Below the pieces are notes generated by a model. The model searched no databases and was not told where the DNA came from. It saw nothing but the letters and a program-made list of their open reading frames with translations. The position numbers were made by a program, and so were the translations under genes. A DNA stretch of 10,201 nt from DATDRS01 sp035291605 (GTDB taxonomy: Bacteria; Chloroflexota; Anaerolineae; Anaerolineales; UBA6663), in contig DATDRS010000275.1 of assembly GCA_035291605.1 (NCBI GenBank), positions 1 to 10,201 of the forward strand, given 5' to 3'. This document shows positions 5,609 to 10,201 of this stretch, one piece after another; within the stretch, counting starts at the first letter, position 1; the number at the start of each line of letters is the position of its first letter.

Positions 5609-6295
5609 CTATGGCCACGCCACCTTCTCGGCGGCGCGTTTCACCACAGCCAGGACTTCTTCGGGAATATACCAGTCTTCCGGATTGTCTTCCTTAGAAA
5701 CGTCGAGTGAGCAGAACTCGACCGCCCACAGCACATCCCAGATCGCCCGCGCCTCCTCCGGGGTGGCGTATTCCGGCGGGCCATTGCGTTCGACCGCCTC
5801 GTGCAAGTCCCGAAAGTCTTTCAGGAATTCGTGAATGGTCAGGACGCCTTTGGCCGTCTGGAGGAGGTACCAGCGCAGCTGATTCACGTGGGTTTCGATG
5901 GGGAAAGTCTCAAAGCGCGGATCTCCGGCACGCATTTCCGTTGTCCTCGGGGAACCTCCCAGTTTCTTCAGCCTCTCGGCGACCCGCTTCACCTCCGCCC
6001 ACACCGCCGCCGCGTCATTCCACTCCTCCGGATTCTGCTCTTTGGACGGGTCGGGAGAGTAGAACTCCAGCGCCCAAAGCACATCCCAGATCAGGCGCGC
6101 TTCTTCCTTCGAGGCGTACTTGTTCCGCTCCACCTGTTCCAATGTCTCGTGCAGGCTGCGAAACGAGCGGATGAGCTCCTCCACGGGCAGCGCGCCGCTG
6201 GCCACGCTCTCAATGTACCAACGGAGTTGCGCAACTCCTGGTTCTGGGGGAAAGGTCGCGTAACGGGGATCGGAGTCAGCCATAGCGCCGGCCAT
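5609..6295 (-). CDS. Unrecognised protein with two tandem copies of a ~105-residue domain
   Basis: I do not recognise this 228-residue protein. It is soluble, helical-looking and acidic, with no signal peptide or membrane segment. It consists of two copies of one domain in perfect register, offset by 116 residues without gaps: residues 9-112 and 125-228. Shared elements include DPR(Y/F)xTFP, QLRWY (23-27 and 139-143), LHE (48-50 and 164-166), EEARxIWDVLWAxEF (64-78 and 180-194), SKExNPExW (84-92 and 200-208) and a closing VKRxAE helix. The many conserved Trp and acidic residues suggest a helical bundle that binds a partner; this is inference. Its ATG overlaps the citrate synthase stop codon (TGATG), so the two are co-transcribed and probably translationally coupled. 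A second in-frame ATG at 6283 is an alternative start. Confidence 0.82.
   Translation of the reverse strand: MAGAMADSDPRYATFPPEPGVAQLRWYIESVASGALPVEELIRSFRSLHETLEQVERNKYASKEEARLIWDVLWALEFYSPDPSKEQNPEEWNDAAAVWAEVKRVAERLKKLGGSPRTTEMRAGDPRFETFPIETHVNQLRWYLLQTAKGVLTIHEFLKDFRDLHEAVERNGPPEYATPEEARAIWDVLWAVEFCSLDVSKEDNPEDWYIPEEVLAVVKRAAEKVAWP
5612..6271 (-). repeat. Intragenic tandem duplication, period 348 bases
   Basis: The two domain copies of the unrecognised protein occupy 5960-6271 and 5612-5923. Similarity is still visible in the DNA: for example GCACATCCCAGATC occurs at both 5731 and 6079 on the plus strand, exactly 348 bases apart. This points to an internal duplication rather than a fusion of two distant relatives. 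Confidence 0.8.
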
Positions 6296-7443
6296 CAACC
6301 TCGGTTCTCAAGCGGGACGTAGGCCGTCTCTTTCGGCCCGATATAGTCCGCGCCCGGACGGATGAGCGTAGCGTCCCGGTACTGCTCGATGACGTGCGCG
6401 CTCCACCCGGCGATGCGCGAGACGGCGAACACGCAGGTATCCAGCGCGGTGGGGACGCCCAGATAGTATAGCATCGGCGCGGAGAAGAAGTCCACGTTGG
6501 GATACAGTTCTTTGTGGCGCAGCACAGCCTGTTCCACGCCCAGCGCCATATCCACGTAGCGCGCGTCTTGGCCCTGCGCGGCTTCCATCTTGCGCGTCCA
6601 TTCGAGCAGGTGCTTGGCGCGCGGGTCGCCGTGCTTGTAAATGCGGTGGCCGATGCCCATGATCTTGCGCTTGGTCGCGAAGGCATTGTCCACAAAGCCG
6701 TCCACGTCCTCCAGCGCGCCGATTTCCAGCAGCATGTTCATCGTGGCTTCGGCGGCGCCGCCGTGCAGGTTGCCCTTGAGGGCCCCCATGGCGGCTGTGA
6801 CCGACGCGTGCAAGTCGGCGTTGGTGGAGGAAGCCACGCGCGCGGTGAACGTGGAGGCGTTGAGCGAGTGGTCGGCCAGGAGGACGAGATACAGATTCAT
6901 CGCGTCATTTTCGAGCGCGCTCTTCTTCTCGCCGTGCAGCATGTACAGGAAGTTCGCGGCGTGGCCGAGCGCGGCCCGGGGCGCGACCGGCGCTTTGCCT
7001 TTGCGCGCCCGGTGGATCGCGGCGACGAGAGTGGGGAACTGGGCCACCAGCCGGAGCGCCTTGCGCTGGGTGGCCTCACTGGAAATGTCCTCTGTCTCTT
7101 TGTCGTAATACGCCAGCATCGAAACCGCCGAGCGCAGCACATCCATCGGCGTGGCCTTCTTGGGCGCGCCGAGGGTGTGCTCCATCACCGCCTTCGGCAG
7201 CTTGCGGTTGGCGACCAGCTCCTGCCGGAACGCCTCCAGTTCTTTGGCGTTCGGCAGTTTGCCGTAGAACAGCAGGTAGGCGACCTCTTCGTAGAAGGCT
7301 TTCCCAGCCAGATCGTGAATGTTGACGCCGCGATAGGTGAGGACGCCGTTCTGTCCATCTACTGAGGATAAGGCGGTCTGCGCTGCCACAACACCGACGA
7401 GGCCTTTGGAAAAGGCAGGAGGCGCAGCGGAGGCGGTGGTCAT
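6295..7443 (-). CDS. Citrate synthase (possibly 2-methylcitrate synthase)
   Basis: Citrate synthase joins acetyl-CoA and oxaloacetate to make citrate plus CoA, the entry step of the TCA cycle, in the cytoplasm. At 382 residues it has the size of the short bacterial/archaeal dimeric type. The catalytic triad is visible: H192 in ADHSLNAS, H227 in GNLHGGA and D318 in PNVDFFSA. The substrate-binding segment MGIGHRIYKHGDPRA (262-276) and the closing GWSAHVIEQYRD (346-357) are present. The N-terminal GLVGVVAAQTALSSVDGQNGVLTYRG is typical. The usual GALSGPLHGGA reads GALKGNLHGGA here. The ATG at 7443 follows an AAGGAG with 12 bases between, part of a small hairpin. The gene starts a unit with the duplicated-domain gene. 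Family members using propionyl-CoA cannot be separated by eye. Confidence 0.94.
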   Translation of the reverse strand: MTTASAAPPAFSKGLVGVVAAQTALSSVDGQNGVLTYRGVNIHDLAGKAFYEEVAYLLFYGKLPNAKELEAFRQELVANRKLPKAVMEHTLGAPKKATPMDVLRSAVSMLAYYDKETEDISSEATQRKALRLVAQFPTLVAAIHRARKGKAPVAPRAALGHAANFLYMLHGEKKSALENDAMNLYLVLLADHSLNASTFTARVASSTNADLHASVTAAMGALKGNLHGGAAEATMNMLLEIGALEDVDGFVDNAFATKRKIMGIGHRIYKHGDPRAKHLLEWTRKMEAAQGQDARYVDMALGVEQAVLRHKELYPNVDFFSAPMLYYLGVPTALDTCVFAVSRIAGWSAHVIEQYRDATLIRPGADYIGPKETAYVPLENRG

Positions 7444-7450
7444 AGACAGG

Positions 7451-7468
7451 AGATTCTCCTTAGAATCT
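7451..7468 (-). promoter_or_regulatory. Ribosome-binding site of citrate synthase in a hairpin loop
   Basis: On the minus strand AGATTCT (7468-7462) and AGAATCT (7457-7451) pair perfectly over 7 bases around the tetraloop AAGG (7461-7458), which is the core of the Shine-Dalgarno AAGGAG. An alternative short stem GGAG-AAT-CTCC would bury it. A structure-dependent start is possible but inferred. Confidence 0.4.
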
Positions 7469-7481
7469 GGTTAGTGTGACG

Positions 7482-7515
7482 AATAAAATGCCGGTGGCGT
7501 AGCCCGCCACCGGCA
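7482..7515 (-). terminator. Intrinsic terminator after rmlB
   Basis: Bases 7489-7498 and 7506-7515 form a perfect 10-base stem (TGCCGGTGGC with GCCACCGGCA) around a 7-base loop. On the minus strand the stem runs into TTTTATT (7488-7482). This separates the polysaccharide cluster from citrate synthase. It lies 110 bases after the rmlB stop; the bases between hold other short GC palindromes but no gene. Confidence 0.7.
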
Positions 7516-7624
7516 GGGATTAGATCTCAGCGGGTCCACCGCGGACGGGGCCGCAGCGAGCATATGCGTTGGGGATTTTATCATCCTCACCAACCCGCGT
7601 CAATAACAAAGGTCAATATGGGAG

Positions 7625-8653
7625 CTATCCCCCTTCGGCCATGGCCAGTCGCTCGCCGTACTGCCGCCGGTAATACTCCTTGAACTCGCCCGACTTGATG
7701 GGCCGCCACCACCACTCGTTTTCCTTGTACCACGCGACGGTCTCGGCCATCGCGGCCTCGAAAGCCCGGCCGGGCTGCCAGCCCAACTGTATGATCTTCG
7801 TGGAGTCGAGCGCGTAGCGGCGGTCGTGGCCGGGACGGTCAGTCACGCGCTTGATGAGGGTCTCCGGCTTGCCGAGCAGCTTCAAGATCAATTTTGTGAT
7901 CTCGACGTTATGCCGCTCGTTCCCGCCCCCCAGGTTGTAGACCTCGCCCGGCTGGCCCTTGTGCAAAACGAGGTCAATCCCGGCGCAGTGGTCTTCCACG
8001 TACAGCCAGTCGCGCACCTGCATCCCGTCGCCGTAGAGGGGCAAAGGCTCGTCGTCAATCGCGTTGGTGATGAACAGCGGCGCGACCTTTTCCGGATACT
8101 GATATGGCCCGAAGGTGTTGCTCCCGCGCGTGACGACGGTGTTCAGCCCGTAGGTCTCGTGGTAAGCCCGCACCATCAATTCTCCCCCGGCCTTGCTCGC
8201 CGCGTACGGACTGTTCGGCTCCAGCGGGTCGCCTTCCTCGAACAGCCCTTCAGGGATAGAGCCATACACCTCGTCCGTGGAAACCTGCGCGAAGCGTTCC
8301 AACTCGAACTGCCGCGCGGCCTCGAGAAGCACGTACGTTCCCACCACGTCGGTGTGGATGAAAGCGTCCGGCTGGAGGATGGAGCGGTCCACGTGCGACT
8401 CGGCAGCGAAGTTGACGATCGTGTCAATCTGGTGCTCGCGGATGGCCTGCTCGACCGCGCGCTTGTCGGCGATGTCGCCCCGCACGAACCTATAGCGCGG
8501 CTCGTCGTGCACGTCGAGCAGGTTGTTCAAGTTCCCGGCGTAGGTCAGCTTGTCGTAAACGATGAGGTTGTACTCCGGGTGCGTGTGGATCATGTAGTGG
8601 ACGAAATTGGAGCCGATGAACCCGGCCCCGCCGGTGACGAGGATGTTTTTCAT
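7625..8653 (-). CDS. rmlB: dTDP-glucose 4,6-dehydratase
   Basis: RmlB (RfbB) converts dTDP-glucose to dTDP-4-keto-6-deoxyglucose with tightly bound NAD+, the second step toward dTDP-rhamnose and other deoxysugars. It is a cytoplasmic extended short-chain dehydrogenase. The 342 residues show the NAD-binding GGAGFIGSNF (8-17), YDKLTYAGNLNNL (33-45), the AAESHVDRS segment (83-91), the signature STDEVYGS (125-132) with the T-D-E set used by dehydratases, the catalytic YxxxK (Y150, K154), and RGSNTFGPYQYPEK (176-189). The start is set at 8653 because MKNILVTGG is the family N-terminus. The frame stays open upstream to 8755, but that stretch translates low-complexity repeat sequence. It follows rmlA after 128 bases on the same strand. 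rmlC and rmlD are not in the window, so the final sugar is unknown. Confidence 0.95.
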   Translation of the reverse strand: MKNILVTGGAGFIGSNFVHYMIHTHPEYNLIVYDKLTYAGNLNNLLDVHDEPRYRFVRGDIADKRAVEQAIREHQIDTIVNFAAESHVDRSILQPDAFIHTDVVGTYVLLEAARQFELERFAQVSTDEVYGSIPEGLFEEGDPLEPNSPYAASKAGGELMVRAYHETYGLNTVVTRGSNTFGPYQYPEKVAPLFITNAIDDEPLPLYGDGMQVRDWLYVEDHCAGIDLVLHKGQPGEVYNLGGGNERHNVEITKLILKLLGKPETLIKRVTDRPGHDRRYALDSTKIIQLGWQPGRAFEAAMAETVAWYKENEWWWRPIKSGEFKEYYRRQYGERLAMAEGG

Positions 8654-8781
8654 AGTTGGCTCAGCCTGTTGGTCAATCATCCGTAATCGGTGATCAGTGA
8701 TCAGTAACCGCAACCCATCGCCGCAGACCGGCCCTGCTGACTGAGGACTGACCACTCCACACGGTGGCGGTTTACCGTCTC
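8654..8781. repeat. rmlA-rmlB gap with short TGATCAG-type repeats
   Basis: The 128-base gap holds tandem TGATCAG copies (8691-8697 and 8698-8704) and a related CTGACTGAGGACTGACCACT stretch near 8736. No gene, terminator with a T-run, or clear promoter is visible. Such runs create spurious in-frame N-terminal extensions of rmlB. Confidence 0.5.
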
Positions 8782-9849
8782 CTATACCAGATCAATCTGT
8801 GAGTAGTCTCCGAGATTTAGATTGATGGATTTCGGCTTCCGGCCGGACTGCGTGACGTGCGCGTTGCGCCCGATGAGCGAGTCCTGGATGCGCGCGCCGA
8901 CGTTGACGATCTGCGAGTTCTCCAGCACGATGGCGTGCTCGATCTCGCTGTTCTCGATCAACACATCGCGGTGAATCGAGGTGAACGGCCCGACGTACGA
9001 ATTCACGATGCGCGTGTTCTCGCCGATGATGGCCGGGCCGCGGATCGTGCTGCGGATCACCGCCGCGCCCCTCTCGATGGTCACGCGCGGGTCAACCTTC
9101 GAGTCGGCGTCCACCATCCCCTCGATGCGCGGCGTGATTTCCTCCAGCACGTGGGCGTTGGCCGCGAGCATGTCCATCGGCTTCCCGGTGTCAATCCACC
9201 AGCCTTCGTGAATGTACGGATGCACGACGTAACCGTGATTGGCCAACCACTGGATGGCGTCGGTGATTTCCAGCTCGCCCCGGAAGGAGGGCTGGATGGC
9301 GTGCACGGCCTCGCGGACGTGGTGATCGAACATGTAAATGCCCACGAGCGCCAGGTCCGACGGCGGAGTGTTGGGCTTCTCGATCAACCGTTCGATGTGC
9401 CCGTCGCCGTTGAGCACGGCGACGCCAAACTGCTGAGGATTGGGCACGCGCTTGAGCACGATCTGGCAGTTCCAGTCGCTCTCGGCAAACTGGCGGATGA
9501 GCGGGCTGATGCCGCCCTGGATCACATTGTCGCCGAGGAACATCACAAAGCGGTCCTCGCCCAGAAAGTCGAGCGACTCCTTGACCGCGTGCGCCAGCCC
9601 GGCGGGCGCGCTCTGCCGGATGTAGGTGATGTTGACTCCCCACCGCTCGCCGCCGTTCACGGCCTCGCGGATTTCCGCCTCCGTGTCGCCGACCACGATG
9701 CCGATGTCGGCGATGCCCGCATCGCGGATGGCGCGGATGACGCGGAACAGCACCGGCTCGTTGGCGACCGGGATGAGCTGCTTGGCGCGGGTGTAAGTGA
9801 GTGGGTACAGGCGCGTGCCTTTGCCGCCGGAGAGGATTAGACCTTTCAT
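8782..9849 (-). CDS. rmlA: Glucose-1-phosphate thymidylyltransferase, long form
   Basis: RmlA (RfbA) makes dTDP-glucose from dTTP and glucose-1-phosphate, the first step of the dTDP-deoxysugar pathway feeding cell-surface polysaccharide synthesis. The 355 residues match the long RmlA form. The nucleotidyltransferase domain holds GGKGTRLYPLT (8-18) with K23 downstream, FLGDN (104-108), EKP (157-159), GELEITDAIQ (191-200) and GWWIDTG (216-222). A C-terminal left-handed beta-helix of imperfect hexapeptides spans about 256-333, for example VTIERGAAVI and PAIIGENTRI. The short-form enzyme, which ends near residue 290, lacks this tail. The start is set at 9849 because MKGLILSGGKGTR is the family N-terminus. 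An upstream ATG at 9888 lies inside an inverted repeat. It lies between the tyrosine kinase and rmlB genes on the same strand. Confidence 0.95.
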   Translation of the reverse strand: MKGLILSGGKGTRLYPLTYTRAKQLIPVANEPVLFRVIRAIRDAGIADIGIVVGDTEAEIREAVNGGERWGVNITYIRQSAPAGLAHAVKESLDFLGEDRFVMFLGDNVIQGGISPLIRQFAESDWNCQIVLKRVPNPQQFGVAVLNGDGHIERLIEKPNTPPSDLALVGIYMFDHHVREAVHAIQPSFRGELEITDAIQWLANHGYVVHPYIHEGWWIDTGKPMDMLAANAHVLEEITPRIEGMVDADSKVDPRVTIERGAAVIRSTIRGPAIIGENTRIVNSYVGPFTSIHRDVLIENSEIEHAIVLENSQIVNVGARIQDSLIGRNAHVTQSGRKPKSINLNLGDYSQIDLV

Positions 9850-9873
9850 ATTGTGCTGTAGGTTCCTGTTGAG

Positions 9874-9924
9874 TGATGCGTGAGGCATGACGCGATCGGA
9901 TCACGTATCATGCCTCACGCGTCA
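9874..9924. repeat. Long inverted repeat covering the kinase stop codon
   Basis: GCGTGAGGCATGA (9878-9890) and TCATGCCTCACGC (9908-9920) pair perfectly. The stem extends to 17 bases (9874-9890 with 9908-9924) with one G-T wobble, around a 17-base loop. The outer right arm contains the kinase stop codon (9924-9922). No T-run follows on either strand, so it is not a standard terminator. It could be an mRNA-stabilising or REP-like element. Confidence 0.75.
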
Positions 9925-10201
9925 ATATATGCTGAGGCTCGTATCCACAACCGCGTTCGTCAGCACGGCGCCGACGAGGCGGACGTTGATCTTCTCCAAT
10001 AGTTCTTTGGCGCGCTGGGCGTGCTCGCGCTTGGTCTGGCCGGCGCTCACGACCAGCAGCACGCCGTCCAACTTCGTGGCCAGCAGGGCCGCATCGGTCA
10101 CGGCGACGATCGGCGGCGCGTCGAAAAGCACGATGTCGGCGCGCGATTTGAGACTGGAGATGAGCGATTCCATCCGGCGCGAGCTGAGCAGGTCGGCGGG
10201 G
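9922..10201 (-). CDS. CpsD/Wzc-type tyrosine kinase (BY-kinase), C-terminal part only
   Basis: The frame is open from the right edge to the TGA at 9924-9922, giving the last 92 residues. An internal ATG at 10173 is not the start, because PADLLSSRR just before it is the normal BY-kinase sequence leading into this region. The Walker B-like segment ADIVLFDAPPI, the following AVTDAALLATKLDGVLLVVSAGQT, and the helix plus VRLVGAVLTN strand match the ATPase core of CpsD/CapB/Wzc proteins. These kinases autophosphorylate on C-terminal tyrosines and control polysaccharide chain length and export at the inner membrane. Here the tail DTSLSIY has a single terminal tyrosine instead of the usual tyrosine cluster. 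It would be the upstream member of a surface-polysaccharide cluster with rmlA and rmlB. A fused N-terminal Wzz domain cannot be judged from this window. Confidence 0.87.
   Translation of the reverse strand, partial: PADLLSSRRMESLISSLKSRADIVLFDAPPIVAVTDAALLATKLDGVLLVVSAGQTKREHAQRAKELLEKINVRLVGAVLTNAVVDTSLSIY

Noticed and set aside
6514..7365. A 283-residue open frame on the plus strand
   Set aside because: It is antisense to citrate synthase, whose catalytic residues and family length are all present; the plus frame has no recognisable motif.
8654..8755. A longer N-terminus for RmlB
   Set aside because: The extra 34 residues translate repeat sequence, and the family begins at MKNILVTGG.
8857..9840. 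A 327-residue open frame on the plus strand
   Set aside because: It mirrors rmlA codon by codon and has a low-complexity Val/Asp/His/Arg composition; rmlA is clearly the real gene.
9850..9888. A longer N-terminus for RmlA
   Set aside because: The upstream ATG sits in the left arm of the inverted repeat, and the family begins at MKGLILSGGKGTR.
1..10201. A defence system, mobile element or genomic island
   Set aside because: No nuclease, toxin-antitoxin pair, integrase, transposase or tRNA was seen, and codon use looks uniform across the genes.

Overview
The window is GC-rich bacterial chromosome carrying eleven convincing protein genes: ten on the minus strand and one, a nitroreductase, on the plus strand. 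I see no tRNA, rRNA, transposase, integrase or phage gene. Several features suggest a member of the Chloroflexota, probably Anaerolineae-like. These are an orphan Roadblock/LC7 protein, a TolB-like propeller joined to a bacterial Ig-like domain, the long form of RmlA, and gaps filled with short imperfect tandem or inverted repeats. The taxonomic call is inference from gene style, not from a marker gene.

Layout, left to right. An MFS transporter (1-1131, minus) runs off the left edge. Upstream of it lie a hairpin followed by six T (minus strand) and a Roadblock/LC7 gene (1210-1623, minus). A divergent YdjA-like nitroreductase (1759-2316, plus) follows. It converges on the next operon across a 78-base gap made of two 29-base repeats and a hairpin. 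That operon, minus strand and read from the right, is a membrane-anchored Ig/beta-propeller protein (4060-5469), a single-CxxS redoxin (3495-4046) and a membrane-anchored methyltransferase with a degenerate Trm112-like domain (2395-3498). The genes are tightly packed, with an SD overlapping one stop codon and a GTGA stop/start overlap. The operon appears to start at a TATAAT box placed exactly where a leaderless transcript would begin.

Next comes a two-gene unit: citrate synthase (6295-7443) coupled by a TGATG overlap to an unrecognised protein made of two gapless copies of a ~105-residue domain (5609-6295). The right end is a cell-surface polysaccharide cluster: the C-terminal part of a CpsD/Wzc-type tyrosine kinase (9922 to the right edge), rmlA (8782-9849) and rmlB (7625-8653). 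RmlA and RmlB catalyse the first two steps from glucose-1-phosphate to dTDP-4-keto-6-deoxyglucose. The BY-kinase would normally control polymer length or export. A hairpin with a T-rich tail separates this cluster from citrate synthase.

No obvious new defence or mobile system is present. The most unusual items are the duplicated-domain partner of citrate synthase, the redoxin/methyltransferase pair with altered key residues, and the intergenic repeats that overlap stop codons. No gene-free stretch exceeds 300 bases.
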